Shown here: positions 18,199-25,799 of the stretch, in pieces | Layout: each line of letters begins with the position of its first letter | How positions within the stretch are numbered: the stretch's first letter is position 1 | NCBI GenBank assembly: GCA_943914515.1 | Contig: CALUCI010000008.1 | Location: 1 to 60,747 of the forward strand | Source of the DNA: an uncultured Pseudomonas sp. | GTDB lineage: Bacteria > Pseudomonadota > Gammaproteobacteria > Pseudomonadales > Pseudomonadaceae | Length of the DNA stretch: 60,747 bases | Reading direction: 5' to 3' | Translations under genes and position numbers: made by a program | The notes under the pieces: generated by a model | Database searches by the model: none | Told to the model about the DNA's origin: nothing | What the model saw: only the letters and a program-made list of their open reading frames with translations

Positions 18199-18305
18199 CA
18201 CGGGTAAACCCGCTCCTACGGACGGAGGCGCCCGGTAATACACGGCCCGGTAACGGACGGAGGCGCCCGGTAATCCCCGTAGGAGCGGGTTTACCCGCGA
18301 TGGCG
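18199..18305. repeat. REP pair with internal 22 bp direct repeat
   Basis: Two inverted REP cores (CGGGTAAACCCGCTCCTACG near 18200-18220 and its complement near 18279-18300) flank two identical 22-base copies at 18218-18239 and 18253-18274. The arrangement is a BIME-like Pseudomonas repeat. Confidence 0.85.
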
Positions 18306-18334
18306 CCAGTGAACACACCACCGCCATCTCAGAC

Positions 18335-19453
18335 TCAAAGACTCTGCAGAAACTCCAGCAACGCCCGCTGCTGATCGCCATTCAACTTCAACGGCTTCAA
18401 CCGCTCACTGGTTTGCGGAAACAACGGGTCGTCTTTCTGCGCCCCGACCGGTTGTGGCCGCGGCATGCCGGTGTTGTAGATCGCCACGGTGCCGGCCAGG
18501 TTGACGAACAGGCCGTTGTGCATCCACGGCGCGGTCTTGCTCAGCAGGCGCAACGACGGGGTGCGAAAGGCACCGACATCGGCGCGCTCACCGGTCACGT
18601 TGTAGCGCCCCAGGTCCTGGTATTTGCGCCCGTAGTAGGTCAGCCCGATGTTGTGAAAGCGGTCGTCGCTCAGGGCCGGGCCGAAGTGGCAGTTCATGCA
18701 CCGGGCCTGGGTGCGGAACAGGTGCAGGCCGAGCAGTTGCCGATCACTCATGCGCTGTGGCCGGCCACGCAGCAGTTGTTCGAAGGCGGTGTTGCGCACA
18801 GCGCTGACCAGGGTGCGCTGGTAGGTCGCCAGCGCCCTGGAAATCTGCAGCGCGGTGATCGCTCCACTGGCACCGAAGGTCTCGCGAAACAGCGCCGGGT
18901 AGTCGGCGTCGGCGTTGAGCCGGGCCAGCAGTTCTTCGGTGGTGAAGGCCATTTCCACATGATCGGTGACCGGCACCAGCGCCTGCGCTTCGAGGCTCGG
19001 GCTGCGGCCATCCCAGAACAGATGCCCGGTGAAGCCGCTCATCACCAGGCTCGGCGCATTGCGCTTGCCGCTCTGCCGGTCATGGCCAAAGGAGACGCGG
19101 CGACCATCGGCGAAGGCTTCATCCGGCTCGTGGCAGGAGGCGCAGGCGATCTGTCCCGAGCGTGACAGCTTCGGGTCATTGAACAAACGCTCGCCCAGCG
19201 CACGGCTGGCCTCGGTGAACGGGTTGTCGACGGGCGAGGGTGCCCGCTCCGGCAACGGTCCCATTTCCTGCCATTGCACGTCGGCGTCGATCTGCGGTGC
19301 CGGCCACTCTGCAACGGGCTGGCGGTACAGCCGGGCAATGCACTGTTCGTAGGCCGCAGGCGCGGCGGCCTCGCTGCTGCAGGGCTCGTCGGCGGCGACT
19401 GGCAACGCCGCCAGCAGAGTGGCAGCGAGCAGCAATGAGCGTGCCGCGATCAA
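18335..19453 (-). CDS. Di-haem cytochrome c peroxidase / MauG-like protein
   Basis: A periplasmic protein of 372 residues with a signal peptide (SLLLAATLLAALPVAA). It has two c-type haem sites, CASCH and CMNCH, typical of the CcpA/MauG/MbnH superfamily. The conserved TPSLR and HNGLF segments after the second haem are present. The TTG start overlaps the TGA of the TonB receptor gene (TTGA), so the two are translationally coupled. Because it is co-transcribed with a receptor under FecI/FecR-type control, I infer a role in uptake or oxidative processing of the receptor's metal ligand rather than general peroxide removal. MbnH-type proteins of copper systems are a possible parallel, but no MbnP partner gene is seen nearby. 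Confidence 0.88.
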   Translation of the reverse strand: MIAARSLLLAATLLAALPVAADEPCSSEAAAPAAYEQCIARLYRQPVAEWPAPQIDADVQWQEMGPLPERAPSPVDNPFTEASRALGERLFNDPKLSRSGQIACASCHEPDEAFADGRRVSFGHDRQSGKRNAPSLVMSGFTGHLFWDGRSPSLEAQALVPVTDHVEMAFTTEELLARLNADADYPALFRETFGASGAITALQISRALATYQRTLVSAVRNTAFEQLLRGRPQRMSDRQLLGLHLFRTQARCMNCHFGPALSDDRFHNIGLTYYGRKYQDLGRYNVTGERADVGAFRTPSLRLLSKTAPWMHNGLFVNLAGTVAIYNTGMPRPQPVGAQKDDPLFPQTSERLKPLKLNGDQQRALLEFLQSL

Positions 19454-22254
19454 AACCGGTATCCCACTTCGACCATAAACTGGCGGCCGACTTCGTAGTT
19501 CACGTAGTCGTCATTGTCGGTGTTGCTGACGATGGCCTTGTCCAGCAGGTTGCTGATGTCGAGGTTGACGAACACTGCCTGTTCCTTGGCAGTGGGCAGT
19601 TCCCAGGCCAGGCGGGTGTCCCAGTTGAGCGCGCCGGCGTACTGGGTTTCTTCCCAGACCCGCGCCACTTCGCCGTTGTAATCGACCAGGGCGCCGGTTC
19701 CGGCCATGCGCCGGTAGCCATCGCGGTAGCGCAGGAAGTTGGTCCAGGTCAGGTTCAGCGCGGAGATCTCGGTGACGGTGGTCAGGCGCGCGGTCCACGG
19801 GCGGTTGTAGTTGTCAGCGGGGCGGTCGGAGTAGCGGATGAACGAGCCGTTGTACTGAATCATCGGGTCGTCGACGTAGATCGCGCCGATGCTGGTGGTG
19901 TAGTCGGACAGCCCGGAGCTGGTGGTGTCGGTCCAGTCCAGGGCCAGTTGGCCGCTGGTGCGGGTGCCCCACAGGGTGAAGTCGCGCAGTGGGGTGACGG
20001 TCAGGGTCCAGGTGTCCGACTCGCTTTCGCCACCGTTGTAATAGGTGTAGTAGTTGGCGGCCAGGGTGCTGGTGTTGCTGCTGGGCTTGCCGATCTGCGC
20101 GCCCCAGGCGCGGGAGATCTGGTCGCGGCCGAAGCGCTTGACGTACTTGAGGGCGAACTCGGTGTCCCACTGGATCTGGCTCAGGCCCAGGGTCAGTTCG
20201 TCGTCGTAGGGCACGTCGAGCTGGTCGAATCTGGCGCCGTTGGCCACCTGTGAGGTGAATACCCAGGGGGCGCTCTGGTTGGCGCGGCTGTAGTTGCTTT
20301 GCAGCGCAGCGACGCCGTCGCGCAGGCGGTAGGCCGACAGGTTGCGCCCGTAGTAGCGGTTGGCGCCGCCGGTGATGCGGGTCTGGCCGTCGCCGAACAC
20401 GTCCAGCTCGGCGGCCAGACGCGGGGCGATGGTGGTCTTGTCCATGTAGTCGTCGCTGTCGACGCGCACACCAGGACGCACTTTCAGCCGGCCCCAGCGC
20501 ATTTCGTCCTGCAGGAACACTGCCCACGAGCGGGTCTCCAGCTCGACCTTGCCCGCGGTCACCACCTTGCTCTTGGCGTACTGGCCGGCCCAGCCGTTGC
20601 TGGTCTTGCCGACGGAGCACAGCGGGTCGTTGCCGACGCAGGTGGCGGTGCTGGTCATGCCGGCGATGCCGTAGCTGGTGTACGGCTTGGAGCGGTCGTA
20701 GTCGGTCGAACTGCTGGCCAGTTCAAGCCCGCTTTGCAGGCTGTGTTCCACCCCGAAGGCATGGAAGGCGTTCCAGTCGGCCTTGAGCTTGTAGCCGAAG
20801 TTTTCCTGCACCTGTTCGATGTCGCCGAAGCCACCTTCGCTGGCGGCGACGCCGTTGCTCCAGCTCTTGGTGGTGGAGGGGCGCCAGGCGATCAGGTAGT
20901 CGGCGTCCGAGCTGCGCGAGTTTTCCAGGCGGCTCCAGCTCAGGTTCTGTTCGACCGTGGCCAGTGGCGCGTTCCAGACCAGCCGGGCGATGGCACTCGG
21001 GCCGCCAGCGCTGATGTCGCGCCCTGAGTTGAGCGAGTTGGGGCCGTAGGAGTGGGCGGTTTCCGGGGCGTGGGTCAGGCTCACATCCAGCGCCCAGTCC
21101 TGATTGATCTGCCATACCGACTTGAGAAAGTAGTTGTCGATGCGCCGGCTCTGTTGGTGTTCTTCGACGGCCTCGGCGCTGGTCTGGTTCAGGGCGAAGG
21201 TACGCGTGGGTATGGTGGAGTCCTTGCGCGAGAAGTTGGCCAGCAGGCCGAAGTTGTCGGTCAGGTAGCCTTCGAGAGTGGCGCGGGTGATCAGCTTGTC
21301 GAATTCGGGCTGGTTGCTGTTGCCGAAGCCGGCTTCGAACTCGGCAAGCGCCGGGTCGTCGTGGTCGACGTGGTAGCGGGTCCAGGAGGACCGGGTCATC
21401 TGTGCCGAGAGCTTGCCGTGGAAATCGCGGCTGGGGTTGCGTGTGTTGGCCTCGATCACCCCGCCGTTGAAGCCGCCATAGGAGGCCGGCACGTTGCTGT
21501 CGTAGACCTTGATGTCGGCCAGCAGGTCGGTGTCCACCGCCAGGCCCTGGCTGCGGCCTTCGACCTGATCGACGGTGTTGAGGGTGGAGCCTGGGTCGAT
21601 GTCGTTGTTCATGCTCATGCCGTCGAGCACGAACAGGTTCTGCCAGTAGCGCGCGCCGTTGATGCTGATGTTGGCCGGGCCGATTTCGCCGGGCGCCTTG
21701 CTGCCGAGCTGGGCGTCGTCGAACTGCACGCTGGGGTTGGTGCGTAGCAGGCTGGTGATGTCGCCGTTGCCGGCCGGGAGGGCCTTGATCGCCTTGCGGT
21801 CAAGGGTGCGCTCGGACTGGTACTCGACGACCTGGCCGGCAATCCGCGTGTTGTCCAGTTGCAGCACATCGGCGGCTTCGCGGCGGTACACCGATACGGC
21901 GTTCTCGCTGCTGTACTGCCAGGCCAGACGGCTGCCGTCGAGCAACCGCGAAAGCGCCTCGCCGACGCTGAGCTGACCGTTCACGGCGCGGTGCGACAGG
22001 CCCTGCAACAGCGGGCTTTCGACACTCACCTGCACGCCCGATTGCAGGGCGAACAGCATCAGGCCGTTGCTCAGCGAGCCCGCTGGAATGTTGAAGGCAT
22101 GGGCACGTTGTTCGCTGGCGGCAAGCGCTTCCGGAACGGCGTCGCTGCTCGCCGCCTGGGCCAGGTACGGCAGGGCGACACACAGGGCGAGCAGGCTGGA
22201 ACGGGACAACTGATGCTGCGACGCAGAACCGGAAAAGCGCTTCGAACGGGCCAT
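19450..22254 (-). CDS. TonB-dependent receptor with STN signalling domain
   Basis: A 934-residue outer-membrane receptor. The Sec signal peptide is followed by an STN (secretin/TonB N-terminal) signalling domain at about 50-125, which normally contacts FecR. Next come a TonB box and plug (SINGARYWQNLFVLDGMSM region) and a beta-barrel ending in an aromatic residue (VEVGYRF). AGGTGA lies seven bases before the ATG. An extracellular loop holds a likely disulfide (TCVGNDPLC). Its fecI and fecR partners lie upstream on the same strand, but a MITE-like element intervenes. The plug lacks clear similarity by eye to the siderophore (FpvA/FhuE) type seen twice elsewhere in the window, so the ligand is left open. 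A coupled MauG-like gene follows. Confidence 0.9.
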   Translation of the reverse strand: MARSKRFSGSASQHQLSRSSLLALCVALPYLAQAASSDAVPEALAASEQRAHAFNIPAGSLSNGLMLFALQSGVQVSVESPLLQGLSHRAVNGQLSVGEALSRLLDGSRLAWQYSSENAVSVYRREAADVLQLDNTRIAGQVVEYQSERTLDRKAIKALPAGNGDITSLLRTNPSVQFDDAQLGSKAPGEIGPANISINGARYWQNLFVLDGMSMNNDIDPGSTLNTVDQVEGRSQGLAVDTDLLADIKVYDSNVPASYGGFNGGVIEANTRNPSRDFHGKLSAQMTRSSWTRYHVDHDDPALAEFEAGFGNSNQPEFDKLITRATLEGYLTDNFGLLANFSRKDSTIPTRTFALNQTSAEAVEEHQQSRRIDNYFLKSVWQINQDWALDVSLTHAPETAHSYGPNSLNSGRDISAGGPSAIARLVWNAPLATVEQNLSWSRLENSRSSDADYLIAWRPSTTKSWSNGVAASEGGFGDIEQVQENFGYKLKADWNAFHAFGVEHSLQSGLELASSSTDYDRSKPYTSYGIAGMTSTATCVGNDPLCSVGKTSNGWAGQYAKSKVVTAGKVELETRSWAVFLQDEMRWGRLKVRPGVRVDSDDYMDKTTIAPRLAAELDVFGDGQTRITGGANRYYGRNLSAYRLRDGVAALQSNYSRANQSAPWVFTSQVANGARFDQLDVPYDDELTLGLSQIQWDTEFALKYVKRFGRDQISRAWGAQIGKPSSNTSTLAANYYTYYNGGESESDTWTLTVTPLRDFTLWGTRTSGQLALDWTDTTSSGLSDYTTSIGAIYVDDPMIQYNGSFIRYSDRPADNYNRPWTARLTTVTEISALNLTWTNFLRYRDGYRRMAGTGALVDYNGEVARVWEETQYAGALNWDTRLAWELPTAKEQAVFVNLDISNLLDKAIVSNTDNDDYVNYEVGRQFMVEVGYRF

Positions 22255-22278
22255 TGGGTCACCTGAAAGTTAAGTCCA

Positions 22279-22439
22279 GATTCGCCAGGCTCTGTACGAA
22301 ATGCATCCGAGCTCGTCCATGCTGCGTTAAAAACAGGCTCGGAATGCTCATTTACAACCAGTAAACTCCGCTTCCTCGCCTGTTTTTGCCTTGCCTGGCC
22401 TTCGCTCGAATACATTTCGTACAGACCCTAATGCGAATC
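22279..22439. mobile_element. MITE-like long inverted repeat
   Basis: A near-palindromic element. The perfect 13-base arms TCTGTACGAAATG (22291-22303) and CATTTCGTACAGA (22413-22425) continue inward as an imperfect inverted repeat to a small centre (TTTACAACCAGTAAA, 22351-22365). An outer 7-base pair GATTCGC/GCGAATC lies at 22279-22285 and 22433-22439. It has no coding capacity. From memory, similar sequences recur in Pseudomonas intergenic regions, but this was not searched. It separates the fecR-like gene from the receptor gene. Confidence 0.7.
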
Positions 22440-22445
22440 CTTATC
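22427..22445 (-). promoter_or_regulatory. Fur-box-like site upstream of the TonB receptor
   Basis: On the minus strand this 19-mer matches GATAATGATAATCATTATC at 13 of 19 positions, with the left half GATAA intact. It lies about 175 bp upstream of the receptor's ATG and directly abuts the outer side of the MITE-like element. Iron-dependent Fur repression is inferred, not shown. Confidence 0.45.
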
Positions 22446-22505
22446 AGTCGATTTCGGGGTAACAACGAACGGCGTTTGCGGATTTCCAGAAATAGTTGAA
22501 AAAAC

Positions 22506-23498
22506 TCAGTCGGGGCTGACCCGCAGCAGGTAGGGCGTGGTCTGCTTCACCCGTGCGCCCAGTGGTGCGACGGCCGCTTCGAGCGCCTTGCGCGGCGAGC
22601 GCAGGTCCAGCGCGGCGGTAATCTTGCGCTGGCCCAGCGCCGGGTCGTTGAGCACGATCAGACCCGGCTGGTACTGACGCAGGCGCTCTACCACCTCGCT
22701 GAGTGGCTGGTCGATGGCGAGCAGTTGCCAATGGCGCCAGGCGGCGATCTGTTCCACCGGTATCTGTAGCGCTTGCGCGGCCTGGCCCTGGCGCAGCAAG
22801 CGCAGGCCCTGGCCGGGTTTCAAGGGTTGCAACGGGGTGCCTGGATGGCGCTGGTCGGCGACGTTGACCGAGCCGCGGGCAACGCTGACATCGATGCTGA
22901 CCGGGGTGAGTTCGACCGCGAAGGCAGTGCCGGTGACGGTCACATTGACGGCCTCGGCAGCGACTTCGAAAGGCCGCTCGGGCTGGGATTTCACCTCGAA
23001 GAAGGCCTGGCCACGGAGCAGGGTGACCTGGCGTTTGTCGGCGCTGAACTGCACGTCGATGGCGCTGCCGCTGTCCAGTTCGACCATGCTGCCGTCGGCC
23101 AGGGTAATGGTCCGGTGCTCGCCGGTCGGGCTGCGGTAGTCGGCGCCGAGGCCTTGCCAGTCGAGCAGGCTCGCCAGCAGTGCACAGGCCGCCACGGCGC
23201 TGCCGATACCGACCCGGCGCAGCCAGTGGCGACGCCTTGGTGGTGCGGCGAGCGGAATCACACTGGCAGGAGGCAACGGACACTCGAAGCCCGGGCTGTT
23301 CATCAGCGCGCCGCTCAGGCCCCAGACCTTGCCGGCCTTGCGCCAGGCGCGCTGGTGCTCGGGCGACTCGCCGAGCCAGGCGCTCAGGGCCTGCTGCAGG
23401 TCGTCATCGTCGGGGCTTTCCTGCAGACGGAACAGCCAGTCCAGCGCGGCTTCCCAGACTGGATCCTTGGCACGAGCGGCTGGCGGCGTATCAGTCAT
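22506..23498 (-). CDS. FecR-family anti-sigma factor / sigma regulator
   Basis: A 330-residue single-pass inner-membrane protein. The cytoplasmic N-terminus carries the FecR motif region (WLxxLQESPDDDDLQQALSAWL and HQRAW-type blocks, residues 15-55). A transmembrane helix lies at about 95-112. The periplasmic FecR domain follows (GEHRTITLADGS, LDSGSAI), with a C-terminal STN-like segment that contacts the receptor. The ATG overlaps the end of the sigma gene by eight bases (ATGACTGA), so the sigma and its regulator are made together. The partner receptor is inferred to be the STN-bearing TonB protein directly downstream. Confidence 0.9.
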   Translation of the reverse strand: MTDTPPAARAKDPVWEAALDWLFRLQESPDDDDLQQALSAWLGESPEHQRAWRKAGKVWGLSGALMNSPGFECPLPPASVIPLAAPPRRRHWLRRVGIGSAVAACALLASLLDWQGLGADYRSPTGEHRTITLADGSMVELDSGSAIDVQFSADKRQVTLLRGQAFFEVKSQPERPFEVAAEAVNVTVTGTAFAVELTPVSIDVSVARGSVNVADQRHPGTPLQPLKPGQGLRLLRQGQAAQALQIPVEQIAAWRHWQLLAIDQPLSEVVERLRQYQPGLIVLNDPALGQRKITAALDLRSPRKALEAAVAPLGARVKQTTPYLLRVSPD

Positions 23499-24018
23499 CG
23501 CTCAATTGCTCCGAGCAGAAGGTGAGCGCGTCACGAACGAGTTGGTGCGCGAGGCTGGTGGAAATACCCAGGCGTAGCGCGATGTCCTTGAAGGTCATGC
23601 CGTGCAGGCGGTGCATGACGAAGGCCTGGCGCGAGCGCTCTGGCAAGCGGGTCATGGCGTCTTGCAGGCGCTGCAGTTCATCGCTGTACAGGGCCTCGCA
23701 TTCTGGCGAAGGATTTTCAGAAGGCAAGCCTTGCAGTTCGTCCTCACTGGCGGGGTGGCGGTTTTCCAGGGTCAGGCGGCGGTTCAGATCGAACGCCAGG
23801 TTGCGCACGATGCGATACAGATAGCCCACCGGTTGCGGCAGCGGCACGCGGTCGGTGCTGGCCTCGTTGAAGCGCAGCCAGGCTTCCTGAACCACATCCT
23901 CGGCCTTGGCGCGGCAGCCCACGATAGGCGATGCGTACTCGACGAGCGCCTGGCGATGGGAGAGGTAGAGTTCGAGTTTCTGGCTGCGTTCCGACACGAC
24001 GATCACGCTCGCAAACAT
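23491..24018 (-). CDS. ECF sigma factor, FecI type
   Basis: A 175-residue extracytoplasmic-function sigma factor. Region 2 is seen at about 35-100 (AEDVVQEAWLRF, GYLYRIVRNLAFDLNRR) and region 4 at about 118-170 (LPERSRQAFVMHRLHGMTFKDI). The start is set at the ATG 24018; the much longer open frame upstream crosses the divergent sigma gene and is an artefact of GC-rich sequence. It is the first gene of the sigma - FecR - receptor - peroxidase unit. A Fur-like site lies 33 bp upstream (24051-24069), consistent with induction under low iron. Confidence 0.9.
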   Translation of the reverse strand: MFASVIVVSERSQKLELYLSHRQALVEYASPIVGCRAKAEDVVQEAWLRFNEASTDRVPLPQPVGYLYRIVRNLAFDLNRRLTLENRHPASEDELQGLPSENPSPECEALYSDELQRLQDAMTRLPERSRQAFVMHRLHGMTFKDIALRLGISTSLAHQLVRDALTFCSEQLSDD

Positions 24019-24050
24019 TCGGACGGGAAAAGGGCGGGCGGGAATATAGC

Positions 24051-24069
24051 GATATTGAGAAGCATTGCC
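24051..24069 (-). promoter_or_regulatory. Fur-box-like site, minus-strand sigma gene
   Basis: GATATTGAGAAGCATTGCC matches the Fur consensus GATAATGATAATCATTATC at 14 of 19 positions. It lies 33 bp upstream of the FecI-like start codon at 24018. Confidence 0.6.
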
Positions 24070-24100
24070 AAATGATACTAAAGACCATTTGCCCCTTGTG

Positions 24101-24168
24101 GGCGTGGGTTTACCCGCGATGCGGTGGTGAATTTGTGAATGCCTCGCGGGCAAGCCCGCTCCTACGGG
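24101..24168. repeat. REP pair between two divergent sigma genes
   Basis: Inverted REP cores (GTGGGTTTACCCGCGATGCG and CTCGCGGGCAAGCCCGCTCC) joined by a short spacer. The pair stands between the two Fur-like sites of the divergent cassettes. Confidence 0.85.
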
Positions 24169-24218
24169 GGGGGTGGTAAAACATCTGGCTCTTGTTATCC
24201 CCCGCGCTTTACGCCAAC

Positions 24219-24237
24219 AATGTAGAGAATCATTCTC
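24219..24237 (+). promoter_or_regulatory. Fur-box-like site, plus-strand sigma gene
   Basis: The site has a perfect palindromic centre, GAGAATCATTCTC (24225-24237), and matches the 19-base Fur consensus at 13 positions. It ends 15 bp before the ATG of the plus-strand FecI-like sigma gene, so it would overlap the promoter or early leader. Confidence 0.65.
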
Positions 24238-24252
24238 AATAGCTTGTTGGTC

Positions 24253-24753
24253 ATGTCCGCTCTCGATTCTTCTTCCTTGCATCAGCTCTACCAGACCCAC
24301 AACGGCTGGCTGAAAACCTGGCTGCGCACGCGGCTGGGCAACGCCGCCGATGCGGCGGACCTTGCCCAGGACACCTTCGTGCGAGTGCTGGCGGCGCGCA
24401 ATGTCGAGGCGATCCGCGAGCCGCGCACTTACCTCAGTTCCATCGCCCGCGCGCTGATGATCGACCGTTTCCGTCGCCTGGCCGTCGAGCAGGCGTATCT
24501 CGAGGTGCTGGCGCTGCGTCCCGAAGCCATGGACATCTCGCCGGAAACCCGGCTGCTGATCATTGAAACCCTCACCGCCGTCGACACCATGCTCGACGGC
24601 CTGGGCGCGCGCACCCGGGCGATCTTCCTCGCTGTGCAACTGGAAGGCTTGAGCTATGTGGCGGCGGGCGAGCGTTTCTCGGTGTCGGTGACCACGGTGA
24701 AAAAACACATGATCCGCGCCATCACCAATTGCCTGTTGCTGGCGCAGGGCTGA
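24253..24753 (+). CDS. ECF sigma factor, FecI type
   Basis: A 166-residue FecI-like sigma factor. Region 2 includes DAADLAQDTFVRVLAARN and YLSSIARALMIDRFRR. Region 4 includes the helix-turn-helix LEGLSYVAAGERFSVSVTTV. The ATG at 24253 is chosen over a TTG three codons earlier, although neither has a strong Shine-Dalgarno. The stop is four bases before the fecR-like ATG. A Fur-like palindrome precedes the gene. It is expected to transcribe the siderophore receptor gene downstream, under control of the FecR protein encoded next to it. Confidence 0.9.
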   Translation: MSALDSSSLHQLYQTHNGWLKTWLRTRLGNAADAADLAQDTFVRVLAARNVEAIREPRTYLSSIARALMIDRFRRLAVEQAYLEVLALRPEAMDISPETRLLIIETLTAVDTMLDGLGARTRAIFLAVQLEGLSYVAAGERFSVSVTTVKKHMIRAITNCLLLAQG

Positions 24754-24757
24754 GCCG

Positions 24758-25696
24758 ATGCTTGATCGCAAAGTGCTGGAAGCCGCTGCAACCTGGTACG
24801 TGCAACTGAGCGCGGCACCTGCCAGCGAACGTGAGCGTGCAGCCTGGCAGGCGTGGCTGGCCAAGGATGCGCGGCATGCCGAGGCCTGGACCCAGGTTGA
24901 AAAGCTGCAACGCCAGTTCGCCGTGCTGTCGCCGGACGTGGCCTTGCCGGCGCTGGCTGGCGTGCGCGCCCGGCGGCGTGCGGTGGGCAAGGTACTGGGC
25001 GTGTTGCTCGCGGCGGGGGCGAGCGGCGCTGCGCTGTTCAGCGTCGAGCCGCTGTCATCACGGATGGCCGTCCACCGCACCGCCAAGGGTGAGCGCCGCA
25101 GCCTGCAACTGGCCGATGGCAGCCAGTTGGTGCTGAACACCGACAGCGCGGTGGATGTGTTTTTCACCGATGAACTGCGCGAGATTCGCCTGTACCGCGG
25201 CGAAATCCTGCTGGAAACCGCCCCTGACCCGGCGCGGCGGCCGCTGCTGGTCCACACCCCCGAAGGCAGCGTGCGTGCGCTCGGCACGCGCTTCAGCGTG
25301 TTCAGCGAGGGCGACCACAGTGCCGTGCGGGTATTCGAGCATGCGGTGGAAGTGCGCCCGTCGGCGGCGCCTTCCCGCGTGTTGCGGCTGGACGCCGGCC
25401 AGCAGTCGACGTTCGATCGCAACCGCTCCGGGCCGGTCAGTCCGTTGGCGGTGGCCAGCGACGCCTGGACCAACGGCATGCTCATGGCCCTCGACTGGCG
25501 CCTGGGAGAACTGCTGCGCGAACTGGGGCGCTACCGTCCCGGCTACCTGAGCTGCGCCGAGGCGGTCGCCGGGTTGCGGGTGACGGGCTCGTTTCGCCTC
25601 GACGACACCGACACCATCCTCGCCAACCTCGCCGGCGCCCTGCCGATCCGCGTGCGGTACCTGACCCGCTACTGGGTGCGCATCGACGCGCTGTGA
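24758..25696 (+). CDS. FecR-family anti-sigma factor / sigma regulator
   Basis: A 312-residue inner-membrane regulator. The N-terminal cytoplasmic FecR segment (AWQAWLAKDARHAEAW) is followed by one hydrophobic helix at about 72-90 (VLGVLLAAGASGAALF). The periplasmic FecR domain contains RRSLQLADGSQLVLN and the REIRLYRGEILLETA strand pair. A C-terminal STN-like region ends the protein. It begins four bases after the sigma gene and lies about 100 bp before the siderophore receptor, giving the standard fecI-fecR-fecA order. Confidence 0.9.
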   Translation: MLDRKVLEAAATWYVQLSAAPASERERAAWQAWLAKDARHAEAWTQVEKLQRQFAVLSPDVALPALAGVRARRRAVGKVLGVLLAAGASGAALFSVEPLSSRMAVHRTAKGERRSLQLADGSQLVLNTDSAVDVFFTDELREIRLYRGEILLETAPDPARRPLLVHTPEGSVRALGTRFSVFSEGDHSAVRVFEHAVEVRPSAAPSRVLRLDAGQQSTFDRNRSGPVSPLAVASDAWTNGMLMALDWRLGELLRELGRYRPGYLSCAEAVAGLRVTGSFRLDDTDTILANLAGALPIRVRYLTRYWVRIDAL

Positions 25697-25799
25697 AAAA
25701 CTTTCGCGCAGGGGTTGCCGATTTTCATTCTCATCCGGCCAAGCACTGAAGCGGCGACAACTGCCGCATTTTTTGCCACGCCAACCGAAGGAAATCCGC

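Larger units (their letters stand above)
17939..18334. other. Intergenic region upstream of the giant gene
   Basis: A 396 bp stretch with no credible gene. It holds the presumed promoter and 5' leader of the giant-protein gene (minus strand, 17939-18100), a G-rich tract on the plus strand (18122-18145) and a REP pair with an internal 22 bp direct duplication (18199-18305). The REP lies just beyond the stop of the di-haem peroxidase gene, so it may act as that transcript's end. No sure -35/-10 pair was identified. Confidence 0.6.

Noticed and set aside
24019..25485. N-terminal extension of the minus-strand sigma gene to 664 codons
   Set aside because: It crosses the divergent sigma and FecR genes antisense; the sigma domains start after 24018.
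25714..25732. Fur-like stretch before the plus-strand siderophore receptor
   Set aside because: Only 12 of 19 matches and no palindromic centre; mentioned with the receptor but not listed as a site.
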